Shown here: in pieces, positions 1-8,109 of the stretch
Layout: each line of letters starts with the position of its first letter
How positions within the stretch are numbered: position 1 is the stretch's first letter
Assembly: GCA_963839285.1 (NCBI GenBank)
Contig: CAWIUN010000008.1
Span: 1-64,000 of the forward strand
From: DASSSQ01 sp963839285
GTDB lineage: Bacteria; Actinomycetota; Thermoleophilia; Gaiellales; Gaiellaceae
Direction of reading: 5' to 3'
DNA: 64,000 nt
Position numbers and translations under genes: made by a program
Notes under the pieces: model-generated
The model's database searches: none
The model's input: only the letters and a program-made list of their open reading frames with translations
Told to the model about the DNA's origin: nothing

Positions 1-29
1 CTATCGCCGCCTGCTCTCCGAACGGCGCT

Positions 30-974
30 CTAACCGGACGCTGTGACGGGCTCGCGGCCGAGCGAGCGCACGAGCCGGGACAGGCCCTCCTCGAGCGACA
101 CCTCGGGCTCCCAGCCGAGCACCTGCTTCGCCTTGGTGATGTCCGGCTGGCGCTGCTGCGGGTCGTCCACCGGCAGCGCCTCGAAGACGAGCTCGCTCTT
201 GGAGCCGGTGATCCGCTTGACCGCCTCCGCCAGCTCGAGCAGCGTCTTCTCGTCGGGGTTGCCGATGTTGACGGGCAGATGCTCGCCGCTCTCGGCGAGG
301 GCGACGACGCCGCGGATCAGGTCGTCGACGTAGCAGAAGCTCCGCGTCTGCGAGCCGTCGCCGTAGATCGTCAGCGGCTCGCCCGCGAGCGCCTGGCGGA
401 CGAAGTTCGGGATCGCGCGGCCGTCGTTTCCGCGCATGCGCGGGCCGTAGGTGTTGAAGATCCGGACGATCGCCGTGTCGACGCCCTGCTGCGAGTGGTA
501 GGCCATCGTCAGCGCCTCGGCGTAGCGCTTCGCCTCGTCGTAGACCCCGCGCGGGCCGATCGGGTTGACGTGCCCCCAGTAGGTCTCCGGCTGCGGGTGC
601 ACCTGCGGGTCGCCGTAGACCTCGCTGGTCGAGGCGATCAGGAAGCGCGCGCGCTTCCACTTCGCGAGCCCGAGCGCGTGATGCGTCCCGTAGGAGCCGA
701 CCTTGAGCGAGTGCAGCGGCATCCGCAGGTAGTCGATCGGGCTCGCGAGCGCGGCGAAGTGGTAGACGACGTCGATCGGCTCGTCGACCGCGATCGGCTC
801 GGTCACGTCGTGGTTGAGGAAGACGAAGTCGTCGCCGCGGATGTGCTCGATGTTGGCGAGCGAGCTGGTGACGAGGTTGTCGACGCAGATCACCCGGTGG
901 CCGCGGCCGAGCAGGTGGTCGCAGAGGTGCGAGCCGAGGAAGCCGGCGCCGCCGGTGACGAGGGAGGTCGGCAC
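30..974 (-). CDS. NAD-dependent epimerase/decarboxylase, UDP-glucuronate decarboxylase (UXS)-like
   Basis: A 314-residue extended short-chain dehydrogenase. It has the N-terminal NAD-binding motif GGAGFLGSH, a YDEAK (YxxxK) catalytic pair near residue 145, and the GPRMRGNDGRAIPNFVRQAL stretch typical of UDP-glucuronate decarboxylases, which make UDP-xylose from UDP-glucuronate with bound NAD in the cytoplasm. The C-terminal EDG-type ending (LGWEPEVSLEEGLSRLV) is complete, so the gene is intact. GTG is the start because the Rossmann motif begins six residues later. It lies 11 nt after the GH78-like gene, and a TAGGAT box overlaps that gene's stop codon. The family is certain; the exact substrate is inferred from the UXS-like motif and could also be a dTDP- or UDP-sugar dehydratase. 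Confidence 0.75.
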   Translation of the reverse strand: MPTSLVTGGAGFLGSHLCDHLLGRGHRVICVDNLVTSSLANIEHIRGDDFVFLNHDVTEPIAVDEPIDVVYHFAALASPIDYLRMPLHSLKVGSYGTHHALGLAKWKRARFLIASTSEVYGDPQVHPQPETYWGHVNPIGPRGVYDEAKRYAEALTMAYHSQQGVDTAIVRIFNTYGPRMRGNDGRAIPNFVRQALAGEPLTIYGDGSQTRSFCYVDDLIRGVVALAESGEHLPVNIGNPDEKTLLELAEAVKRITGSKSELVFEALPVDDPQQRQPDITKAKQVLGWEPEVSLEEGLSRLVRSLGREPVTASG

Positions 975-982
975 GTCGCGGA

Positions 983-988
983 ATCCTA
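983..988 (-). promoter_or_regulatory. Putative leaderless -10 box (TAGGAT)
   Basis: TAGGAT lies 8 nt before the GTG of the UXS-like gene. Its first three bases are the stop codon of the preceding gene. It fits the TAnnnT-N6-8-RTG pattern seen before many transcription units here, but read-through from upstream is equally possible. Confidence 0.35.
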
Positions 989-2458
989 GCCCGCGCGCCG
1001 GGCGACGAGCGTGTGCGCGCCGGCCGGGAGTCGCACGAGGGTGCGTCCTCCGGCGCGCACGACCTTCGCCGCCCGGCCGTCGAGCCGCGCCGACGACGCC
1101 GGGAAGGGCAGCGACACCGTCCCCGGCGTCGGCGTGCGCACCGAGACGACGAGCCCGTCGCCCGTGCGCCGCCAGCCGGCGGAGAGATCGCCGTGCGGGG
1201 TCGGCACCGTGCCCTGCGCGGAGTCGACGCTGCCGGTGTGCGGCTCGAGCAGCCAGGTCGCGTAGCCGGGCTCCGCCGGCCGGATCCCGAGCACGTACTC
1301 GGTCAGCGCCGGCGCCGCCCCCGTCGACCAGCCGTGCGCCCAGCTCTGGTGCCCGTCGGCCGGGCCGCCGCCGTAGGGCCCGATCGTCTCCCAGGTCGTG
1401 CCCGGGCCCGTCTTCACGAGCATGTAGCCCCATTCGCGCCTGATCAGGTCCTGCGCCGACTCGTCGAGCCCCAGCCGGAACCGCGCGGCCAGCTCGAAGT
1501 AGGACATGAACGGGTAGACCCGCTCGCCCGCGCCCGCGCCCCAGGCCGGGTCGTCCCAGGCGGCGCTGTCCGAGATCGTGCTGCCGTAGTCGCGCCAGTT
1601 CGCGCGCTGCAGGTAGGCGAGCGCCGACAGCCCCTCGGCCCGGGTGGCGACGCCCGAGAGGACGGCGAACGCGTTGCCGTCCTGCGGGTGCACGACGGGG
1701 CCGGTGGTCGCGTCGAGGAAGGCGCCCGCCGCGGCGTCCCAGAAGGCGCTCCGCACGAGCGGCGCGAGCGCGTCCGCCCGGGCAGACCAGACGGCCGCAT
1801 GCCCGTCGCCGGCGAGGCGCGCCAGGCTCGCCCCCGTCCGCAGCGCCCACACCTGCTGCGCGTTGTAGTACGCGACGACGGGGCCGCGGCGCCGGACGTA
1901 GGCGTAGTCGCCGTCGCCGTCCGGCTTCGCGAGCAGTCCGCCCGCGTGCGGCCGGCCGGGATACCAGACGTCGAGGACGCGGACGACGCTCGGGAAGAGG
2001 GCGCGCAGCGTCCCGAGGTCGCCCGTGTGCATGACGTAGTCGGAGAGCGCCTCGATCCAGTACGCGGGGTAGTCGACGAGCGGGACGACGCCGACGAGCG
2101 GGCTCGCCGGGATGAAGCCGTCCTGCTCCTGGAGGCGGGCGAAGAGGAAGAGCATGTTGCGGATCGCGGTCGGGTCGGCGCCGGCGACGAGCAGGGTCTT
2201 GCCCGTGACGGCGAGGTCGCCGACGTACGGGCAGCGGTCGCGCACGAGGCCGTCGAGGACGATCGGGCCCGGCCCGGCGGGGCAGCCGCGCGGGTCGAGG
2301 TCGACCGGCGCGGAGACCATGCTCTCGGCGGTCGCGACCGAGCCCTGCCAGATCCGGTTCAGCAGCGGCTCGCTCGAGCTGAACGACCCGCCTGCGGCGG
2401 CCGCCGGCGCGGTCACGGCCGCCGCGCAGACGAGCGCGAGCAGGGCGCGAAGCGTCAT
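986..2458 (-). CDS. Secreted alpha-L-rhamnosidase-like (GH78, six-hairpin) glycosidase
   Basis: A 490-residue protein with a clear signal peptide (MTLRALLALVCAAAVTAPAAAA), followed by an (alpha/alpha)6 six-hairpin glycosidase domain from about residue 30 to 400. The segment around residue 65-90 (LDGLVRDRCPYVGDL) corresponds to the DR..RLPWIGDL region of GH78 rhamnosidases. Later blocks (DYPAYWIEALSDY, SWAHGWSTGAAP) also match. A short beta-rich C-terminal domain follows, as in the family. It would act outside the membrane on rhamnose or uronic-acid-containing glycans. Its ATG directly abuts the stop of the AAA-aspartokinase gene, so the two are co-transcribed. Substrate is unknown; the overall fold assignment is firm, hydrolytic specificity is not. 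Confidence 0.7.
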   Translation of the reverse strand: MTLRALLALVCAAAVTAPAAAAGGSFSSSEPLLNRIWQGSVATAESMVSAPVDLDPRGCPAGPGPIVLDGLVRDRCPYVGDLAVTGKTLLVAGADPTAIRNMLFLFARLQEQDGFIPASPLVGVVPLVDYPAYWIEALSDYVMHTGDLGTLRALFPSVVRVLDVWYPGRPHAGGLLAKPDGDGDYAYVRRRGPVVAYYNAQQVWALRTGASLARLAGDGHAAVWSARADALAPLVRSAFWDAAAGAFLDATTGPVVHPQDGNAFAVLSGVATRAEGLSALAYLQRANWRDYGSTISDSAAWDDPAWGAGAGERVYPFMSYFELAARFRLGLDESAQDLIRREWGYMLVKTGPGTTWETIGPYGGGPADGHQSWAHGWSTGAAPALTEYVLGIRPAEPGYATWLLEPHTGSVDSAQGTVPTPHGDLSAGWRRTGDGLVVSVRTPTPGTVSLPFPASSARLDGRAAKVVRAGGRTLVRLPAGAHTLVARRAG

Positions 2459-4681
2459 TCAGGCGGCGAGCCCGAAGCGCTCGTGCAGCACCTGCACGGC
2501 GCGCTCGACCTCGCCGCCGCGGACGACGCACGAGATCCGGATCGGCGAGGTCGAGATGATCTCGATGTTGATGCCGGCGTCGGCGAGCGCGTCGAACATG
2601 TCGGCGGCGACCGCGGGATGGCTCTTCATGCCCGCGCCGACGAGCGAGACCTTGGCGATGTCGGGGTCGATCGAGAAGCCGGAGGCGGAGACCGCGTCGG
2701 CGAGGTCGCGCAGGACGGGCTCGGCGTGGGCGAGATCCGGCTTCGGCAGCGTGAACGAGATGTCCGTGTGGCCCTGCGCGGAGACGTTCTGGACGATCAT
2801 GTCGATGTTGACGCCGGCGTCCGCGAGCGGCCGGAAGACGCGCGCGGCGATCCCGGGCCGGTCGGGGACGCCGAGGATCGTCACCTTCGCCTCCGAGGTG
2901 TCGTGCGCGATTCCCGAGATGATCGGCTTCTCCAGCATCTCCGCCTCCCCCACGACCCACGTCCCCTCGGCCTCGCCGAACGACGTGCGGACGTGCAGCC
3001 GGACTCCGTGGTTGCGAGCGTACTCGACCGCCCGCGCCATCAGCACCTTGGCGCCGGAGCTCGCCAGCTCGAGCATCTCCTCGTAGGAGACGGCGTCGAG
3101 CTTGCGCGCCCCCGGGACGACGCGCGGGTCGGCGGTGTAGACGCCGTCGACGTCGGTGTAGATCTCGCAGGCGTCCGCGGCGAGCGCGGCGGCCAGGGCG
3201 ACGGCGGTCGTGTCGGAGCCGCCGCGGCCGAGCGTGGTCACGTCCTTCGAGTCGGCCGAGACGCCCTGGAAGCCGGCGACGATCGCGATCCTGCCCGCCT
3301 CGAGCGCGTCACGGACGCGGTGGCCGCCGACCTCGGCGATCCGCGCCCTGCCGTGCGCGGCGTCGGTGACGATGCCCGCCTGCGAGCCGGTGAACGAGAT
3401 CGCGTCGCGGCCGAGGTCGTCGATCGCCATCGCCAGCAGCGCGATCGAGATCCGCTCGCCGGCGGTCAGGAGCATGTCCTGCTCGCGCGGGTGCGGCCGC
3501 GAGGAGACCTGCGACGCGAGCCCGAGCAGCTCGTCGGTCGTGTCCCCCATCGCCGAGACGACGACGCAGACGCGGGCCCCGTCGGCGGCGCTCGCGACGA
3601 CGCGCGCGGCGACGCGCCGGATCCGCTCCGCGTCGGCGACCGAGGAGCCGCCGAACTTCTGGACGAGGACGGTCACGCGCCCCGCCGGCGGCGCCAGCCG
3701 CGCCGCTCCGGCTGCGCCGTCGACGCCGAGCGCCCGCGCCGCGGAGCGGACGTCGTCGGCGGTCAGCGTCACGAGCTCCTCCGGCTCGAGCTGCCCCACC
3801 TGCGCGCGCTCGCCCGCGAGCCGCAGCGCCTGGGCGTTCAGCGCCTGCTCGAACAGCGTCCGCGCGAAGCGCGCGTTCCCGAAGCCCTCGCCGCGGGCGA
3901 CCGAGCCGAAGACGAGCTCGAGCGTCTGCCGCGCCTCGGGCGCGAGCACGTACCGGTTCGCGCGCGCGAACTGGTCGGCGATCTCGACCAGCTCGTCCGT
4001 CGCGTAGTCGGGGAAGGCGATCTCGCGCGCGAAGCGCGAGCGCAGGCCCGGGTTCGAGTCGAGGAAGCGGTGCATCGGCCGCGGGTAGCCGGCGACGATG
4101 ACGACGAGCCGGTGCCGGTGGTCCTCCATCCGCTTCAGCAGCGTCTCGACCGCCTCCGGCCCGAAGTCCTGCTGCGGCCCCGCGGGCGCGAGCGCGTAGG
4201 CCTCGTCGATGAAGAGGACGCCGTCGAGGGCACGCCGGATCGCCCGCTCGGTCTTGAGCGCGGTCGAGCCGACGTACTCGCCGACGAGCTCGGCGCGGTC
4301 GACCTCGACCAGGTGGCCCTGCTCGAGCAGCCCGAGCGAGCGGTACATCTGCGCGAGCAGCCGCGCGATCGTCGTCTTGCCCGTGCCGGGGTTGCCGAGG
4401 AAGACGAGGTGCTGCGAGGTGGCGACCTCCGGCAGGCCGTGCTGCAGCCGCTGCGCCTGCACCTGCAGGAAGGCGGCGAGCGCGCGCACCTGCTGCTTGA
4501 CCGTCTCGAGGCCGACGAGGCCGTCGAGCTCCGCCTGCAGCTCCTCGAACGGCCGCGCCGGCTCCGGCTTCGCGAGCTGGTCGGCGACCCAGTCGAAGGG
4601 GTCCGCGCCCGCGGCCTGCGCGATCCGGTCGCGCACGACCCGAAGGCCGCGCGAGAGGTCGTCGAACGGCCCCGGGCTCAC
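2459..4681 (-). CDS. Fusion protein: CbxX/CfqX-type AAA+ ATPase joined to aspartate kinase
   Basis: One uninterrupted frame of 740 codons. Residues 1-330 are a CbxX/CbbX/EccA-type AAA+ ATPase: Walker A GNPGTGKTT at about 96-104, Walker B VLFIDEAYAL, and arginine-finger region SRFAREIAFPDYA. Residues 336-740 are a complete aspartokinase beginning VTVLVQKFGGSSV, with TLGRGGSDTTAVALAAAL in the kinase domain and two C-terminal ACT domains (IAARVFRPLADAGVNIDMIV; GINIEIISTSPIRISCVV). Aspartokinase phosphorylates aspartate for Lys/Thr/Met synthesis. The joint is a short Ala/Pro/Gly linker with no stop codon. A GTG with an out-of-frame overlapping TGA sits exactly where an independent aspartokinase would start, so a lost single base could have fused two coupled genes. 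The start GTG follows a TACGAT box by 6 nt. Confidence 0.8.
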   Translation of the reverse strand: MSPGPFDDLSRGLRVVRDRIAQAAGADPFDWVADQLAKPEPARPFEELQAELDGLVGLETVKQQVRALAAFLQVQAQRLQHGLPEVATSQHLVFLGNPGTGKTTIARLLAQMYRSLGLLEQGHLVEVDRAELVGEYVGSTALKTERAIRRALDGVLFIDEAYALAPAGPQQDFGPEAVETLLKRMEDHRHRLVVIVAGYPRPMHRFLDSNPGLRSRFAREIAFPDYATDELVEIADQFARANRYVLAPEARQTLELVFGSVARGEGFGNARFARTLFEQALNAQALRLAGERAQVGQLEPEELVTLTADDVRSAARALGVDGAAGAARLAPPAGRVTVLVQKFGGSSVADAERIRRVAARVVASAADGARVCVVVSAMGDTTDELLGLASQVSSRPHPREQDMLLTAGERISIALLAMAIDDLGRDAISFTGSQAGIVTDAAHGRARIAEVGGHRVRDALEAGRIAIVAGFQGVSADSKDVTTLGRGGSDTTAVALAAALAADACEIYTDVDGVYTADPRVVPGARKLDAVSYEEMLELASSGAKVLMARAVEYARNHGVRLHVRTSFGEAEGTWVVGEAEMLEKPIISGIAHDTSEAKVTILGVPDRPGIAARVFRPLADAGVNIDMIVQNVSAQGHTDISFTLPKPDLAHAEPVLRDLADAVSASGFSIDPDIAKVSLVGAGMKSHPAVAADMFDALADAGINIEIISTSPIRISCVVRGGEVERAVQVLHERFGLAA

Positions 4682-4687
4682 GGCGCG

Positions 4688-4693
4688 ATCGTA
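4688..4693 (-). promoter_or_regulatory. Putative leaderless -10 box (TACGAT)
   Basis: TACGAT lies 6 nt before the GTG of the AAA-aspartokinase gene, with no Shine-Dalgarno sequence between. This fits a leaderless transcript. Confidence 0.5.
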
Positions 4694-4761
4694 GCTTGCT
4701 TGGATTCGACGTCTGCGGGCAGAATGCCGGTCTCGACCCGACACGCGACAAGGAGGAGACA

Positions 4762-4929
4762 GTGGCGACCAGAGACCGCGGCGGCATGGCAGGCGGCATC
4801 GGTATCGGCGGCATCCTCGTGATCGCCGGCATCGTGATCGCGATCCTGTGGAGCTTCTGGATCGGGTTGATCGTCGCCCTGATCGGCCTGATCGCCTTCG
4901 GCGGCTTCGTGCGCGGGAAGTGGTACTAG
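4762..4929 (+). CDS. Small membrane peptide (55 residues), unknown function
   Basis: The start GTG is preceded by a strong Shine-Dalgarno AGGAGG at 4751-4756, which is unusual in this window and decides the start. The product has a short charged N-terminus (VATRDRGG), a Gly/Ile-rich stretch, and two closely spaced hydrophobic segments (about residues 12-31 and 33-48), ending FVRGKWY. It would be a hairpin membrane peptide. Nothing is known to me about this family. It is transcribed away from the AAA-aspartokinase gene. Most of the coding sequence is repeated 260 nt downstream in a copy lacking a start. Confidence 0.6.
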   Translation: MATRDRGGMAGGIGIGGILVIAGIVIAILWSFWIGLIVALIGLIAFGGFVRGKWY

Positions 4930-5189
4930 CGGCGGCGACGGAGCCGGTCGAGGAGGTCGCGCGGCGACAGGACGGGCAGTTCGTCCGTAGCGCGAGAACG
5001 TGCGCGTCGCCGGAGACGAGGTACGCGCGCGTCGAGCCGCGGCGGCAGGCAGGCGGCATCGGTATCGGCGGCATCCTCGGGATCGCCGGCATCGTGATCG
5101 CGATCCTGTGGAGCTTCTGGATCGGGTTGATCGTCGCCCTGATCGGCCTGATCGCCTTCGGCGGCTTCGTGCGCGGGAAGTGGTACTAG
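4776..5189 (+). repeat. Tandem near-identical duplication, units 4776-4929 and 5037-5189
   Basis: Unit 1 (4776-4929) and unit 2 (5037-5189) differ by one missing T, which removes the internal ATG (at 4786 in unit 1), and one T-to-G change at 4820 of unit 1. Both end at the same TAG. The spacing of 260 nt and near-identity mean a recent duplication or an assembly duplication. Confidence 0.8.
5037..5189 (+). pseudogene. Truncated second copy of the small membrane peptide gene
   Basis: It repeats the membrane-segment part of the 4762-4929 gene almost perfectly, but has no AGGAGG, no in-frame ATG or GTG near its 5' end, and a 1-nt deletion where unit 1 has ATG. In frame it can only be entered from a GTG inside the end of copy 1. 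It is probably not translated. The 160 nt after it (5190-5351) hold nothing I can recognise. Confidence 0.6.
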
Positions 5190-5351
5190 ACGCTTGACGC
5201 GCATCGGCCGTGGCTGCGGCGTCCGCCCCAGGCGCGGCGCCAGGCCGCACCGGCGTCCTCACACGTGCAACCAGCATGCGCCACGGACGCCGGCACACCC
5301 TGGCTTGGCCTGGAACGGCCCCGCCGGGGACGTCCAATACGCATCAAGCCT

Positions 5352-5749
5352 CTAACCTCGCGGCCGCAGCAGCCGCAGGTAGAGCGCCGCGCTGAGGACG
5401 AGCCAGCCGAGCGGGAAGGCGAGGAGCCCGAAGGCGCTCGGGCCCTCGGCGACGAGCCAGCCGGCGAAGGCGAGCAGCAGGAACAGCGATCCGAGAGCCC
5501 AGACGACGAACGTGGCCGCGACCCGGACGGTGCGGCGCGCGCCCACGACGGCCGGCAGGAGCACCTCGTCGACCTCCGCCACGCGGGCGGGAGGCTCCGG
5601 AGCGCGCGGCGCAGCTCGCCGCCGGTGCGCGCGCGAAGCACGAGCTCGAGCCGATCCGAGAGCTCCGCCTGGCTCAGGCGGCCCGCGACGAAGTGGCGGC
5701 GGAGGGTGCTCTCCGCCCGCCGGCGTTCCGGGTCGCCGACCAGCGCCAT
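5352..5749 (-). CDS. DUF1707-type membrane protein (frameshifted)
   Basis: The N-terminal 55 residues match the DUF1707/SHOCT-like domain: an ERRRAESTLRRHFVAGRL helix, then LSQAELSDRLELVLRARTGGEL and LRRALRSLPP. They are read from ATG 5749. Just after the LRSLPPA segment (about 5575-5595) the frame is lost. A different frame then gives VAEVDEVLLPAVV and two transmembrane helices (around VWALGSLFLLLAFAGWLV and AFGLLAFPLGWLVLSAALY), ending LRPRG. The two halves together form the usual DUF1707-plus-2TM architecture, so one indel separates them. A TACCAT box lies 6 nt before the ATG. Function of the family is unknown; it is common in actinobacteria. Confidence 0.65.
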
Positions 5750-5755
5750 GCACCG

Positions 5756-5761
5756 ATGGTA
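5756..5761 (-). promoter_or_regulatory. Putative leaderless -10 box (TACCAT)
   Basis: TACCAT lies 6 nt before the ATG of the DUF1707 gene, in the 19-nt gap after the GT2 gene. No ribosome binding site is present. Confidence 0.5.
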
Positions 5762-5768
5762 GCTCGCC

Positions 5769-6737
5769 TCAGCGGTCGGTCCGCCGCCGCCCGTAGCCGC
5801 CGAGGTCCTTGTTCGACTCCATGTCGAACCACATCGCGAAGAGCGTGAACTGCGCCCCGAAGATCAGGAGCAGCGCCACCAGCACGACCGTCGCGACCGA
5901 GACCGAGTTGCCCATGATCCGCAGCACCGTCTCGAGGATCCCGAGCGCCAGGCCGCACACCGCCATCACGAGGCCGAAGGCGTAGAAGAAGACGAGCGGG
6001 TGGAAGTCGCGGATCACGTACTTCTCGCGCATCCGCCAGAAGAAGCCCTTCAGCAGCAGCCAGCTCATCCGCGGGATCACCTTCCGCAGGCGGATCCCGC
6101 TCCGCTCGCCGACGCCGTAGATCGGCCGCGAGGGGTAGTCGCGCACGCGGGCGTTGACCACGTTCAGGTGCACGAGCATGTCGTTCGGGAAGCCGTAGTA
6201 GCGGTAGATCCGGTCGAGGTCGAGCAGCTCGAGCGCGCCGAGCGAGAGCGCCGTGTAGCCGGCCTGCGAGTCGGCGACGTGCCAGTAGCCGGAGGCGATC
6301 TTCGTCATCATCGAGAGCGCCGCGTTGCCGAGGTAGCGGGTGCGCGGGATCAGCTCCCAGGCCTTGCCGGTGAAGAGGCGGTTCGCCTTCGCGTAGTCGA
6401 CGTCGCCGCGCGCGACCGGGCCGGCCAGCGTCGCGAGCTCGTCCGGGTCCATCTGGTTGTCGCCGGCCATCACGCAGGTGACGTCGATCCGGTCGCGCAG
6501 CGCCGCCTTGTAGCCGCTGACGATCGCGGCGCCGACGCCCTGGTTCCGCTCGTGCGAGATCACCTCGACCCGCGGGTCGGTCACCTCCGCGAGCCGCGCC
6601 GCGGTGCCGTCGGTGGAGGCGTCGTCGACGACGTAGACGCGGTCGACGAAGGAGGGGATCCCCGTCAGCGTCGGGACGATCAGCGACTCCTCGTTGTGCG
6701 CCGGCACGACCACGGCGACGCGCTTGCCGTCGAGCAT
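5769..6737 (-). CDS. Family 2 glycosyltransferase, dolichol-phosphate-mannose-synthase-like, with C-terminal membrane anchor
   Basis: 322 residues. The GT-A domain covers residues 1-220: VAVVVPAHNEES, VDDASTDGTA, and the metal-binding MAGDNQMDPDEL. Two transmembrane helices follow near 240-300, and the tail is Arg-rich. Such enzymes transfer a sugar from a nucleotide donor to a polyprenyl phosphate at the inner face of the membrane. The neighbouring GT-C protein would use that lipid-linked sugar outside. The gene is intact. It has its own TACCAT box 8 nt before the ATG. The sugar cannot be told from sequence. Confidence 0.8.
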   Translation of the reverse strand: MLDGKRVAVVVPAHNEESLIVPTLTGIPSFVDRVYVVDDASTDGTAARLAEVTDPRVEVISHERNQGVGAAIVSGYKAALRDRIDVTCVMAGDNQMDPDELATLAGPVARGDVDYAKANRLFTGKAWELIPRTRYLGNAALSMMTKIASGYWHVADSQAGYTALSLGALELLDLDRIYRYYGFPNDMLVHLNVVNARVRDYPSRPIYGVGERSGIRLRKVIPRMSWLLLKGFFWRMREKYVIRDFHPLVFFYAFGLVMAVCGLALGILETVLRIMGNSVSVATVVLVALLLIFGAQFTLFAMWFDMESNKDLGGYGRRRTDR

Positions 6738-6745
6738 CGCTGCTG

Positions 6746-6751
6746 ATGGTA
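6746..6751 (-). promoter_or_regulatory. Putative leaderless -10 box (TACCAT)
   Basis: TACCAT lies 8 nt before the ATG of the GT2 gene, in the 33-nt gap after the GT-C gene. Confidence 0.45.
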
Positions 6752-6770
6752 GAGGGGCCGCCCGACGTGC

Positions 6771-8091
6771 CTATGCGAGCAGCAGGAAACGCACGTCGAG
6801 GTAGAGGAGCTCGACGGCCGCCAGAGCCAGTCCGGCGAGCAGGAGCCGGTTCGCCCGCACCAGCCACTGCAGGGCCCAGCCGCCGCAGACCGCGAGCGGG
6901 AAGACGGCGTTGACCAGGTAGAGCGCCTTCATGTTGTCGCCGTCCTGCTTCGGGTACCGGATCAGGAAGCCGGTGTACGAGAGGGCCAGAAAGACGACGG
7001 ATGCGACGATCGAGCAGGAGCGCCGGCGAACGCCGCCGCAGCGCCAGGGCGGCGACCCCGAGCAGGCCGGCGGCGAGGAGCAGCGACGGCGCGACGCCGA
7101 CCACCGACTGCAGCCGCAATTCCGAGTCGAGCGCCTCGGGCAGCACCGGCGGCTCGTACCGCATCTCCGACGGCACCTGCCAGTAGCGCCAGTAGTCGCC
7201 CCACCAGTCCGTGTAGACGACCGGCAGCAGGTGGTTGCGGTAGTGGTCCCAGTAGGGGTGCGAGAAGACGTCGCGGAGGTCGAGCGCGGTGTAGAACGCG
7301 AGCGGCCGGGAGCCGTGCCACTGCTCGGCGTTCGGCTGGCTGTAGGCGAGCGGACTGTCGTAGCGGACAGCCTTGTAGGCGAGCCACGGCGTCACGAGCA
7401 GCGCCGCGACCGCCGCGGCCGCGACGCCGAACCGGAGCACCTCGCGCTGACGCGTCCAGAGCCAGGCGACCGCGAGGACGACCAGCACGGCGGCGAGCTC
7501 GGCGAGCGCCCAGGTGCGCGTCAGGTTGGCGAGCCCGACGAGCGCGCCCGCCGCGGCCCCGGCCCTCCAGGTGAGGCGGTCCCGTGCGAATGCCCGCACG
7601 ACGACGTAGACGGCGCCGGCGGAGAGCGCGGCGCAGAGCACCTCCGGATGGTAGAGCGCCCCGGAGCGGACGAGCACGGGCGTGGCCGCCGCGAGCGCCA
7701 GCGCCCCCACCCGGGCGGCGCGGGAGCCCGGCCAGAGCTCGCGCGCAGTCAGGAACGCGAGCAGGCAGACGGCGAGGGCGGAGAGCGCGGAGAGGAGCTG
7801 GACCGCGCGGTAGGGGTCCGTGATCCAGCCGCCGCGGGTCGCGAGCTCCTGCGCGCCGGCCGCGAGCACGAAGAAGAGCGGCGGGTTGTGCCAGACGTCG
7901 GACTCGGCGGCGGTCGGCAGCCGGTGCGCGTGCTCGACCACGTCGACGTAGTTCGCCATCGCCCAGCCGTCGTAGCCGTCGAACCAGGCGTAGTGGAACA
8001 CGTTCCAGAGGAGTAGCGAGGCCGCGCCTGCGAAGATCGCGCCGACGGCGACGGTGTACACGTACCGGCCCGCGCGGGCGCGCGCGCCCAC
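6771..8091 (-). CDS. Integral membrane GT-C glycosyltransferase (GT39/ArnT-like), frameshifted near 7020
   Basis: Multi-pass membrane protein of about 440 residues. An N-terminal helix is followed by a first extracytoplasmic loop carrying FDGYDGWAMANYVDVVEH, the acidic catalytic loop of GT-C enzymes. HNPPLFFVLAAGAQ comes next, then about ten hydrophobic helices. The frame from GTG 8091 is intact to about 7020. A one-base shift there gives the C-terminal part (VVFLALSYTGFLIRYPKQDG to FLLLA and TAG at 6771). The join restores a continuous membrane protein. Such proteins transfer sugars from polyprenyl-phosphate donors on the outer face. It follows the Wzz-like gene by 18 nt, so both belong to one operon. 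Confidence 0.75.
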
Positions 8092-8109
8092 GGCGAGCGC
8101 AGTCAGAGA

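Noticed and set aside
1013..4822. Very long open frames on the plus strand opposite the aspartokinase/GH78 genes, and similar ones elsewhere (for example 9680-12592, 46923-48227, 55404-57380)
   Set aside because: They are low-complexity Arg/Ala/Gly/Asp translations lying antisense to well-recognised genes; in GC-rich DNA such open frames are expected by chance.
5190..5351. A possible tRNA or small RNA in the gap after the duplicated peptide gene
   Set aside because: No cloverleaf, anticodon arm or conserved T-loop could be found; no tRNA, rRNA or CRISPR repeat was recognised anywhere in the window.
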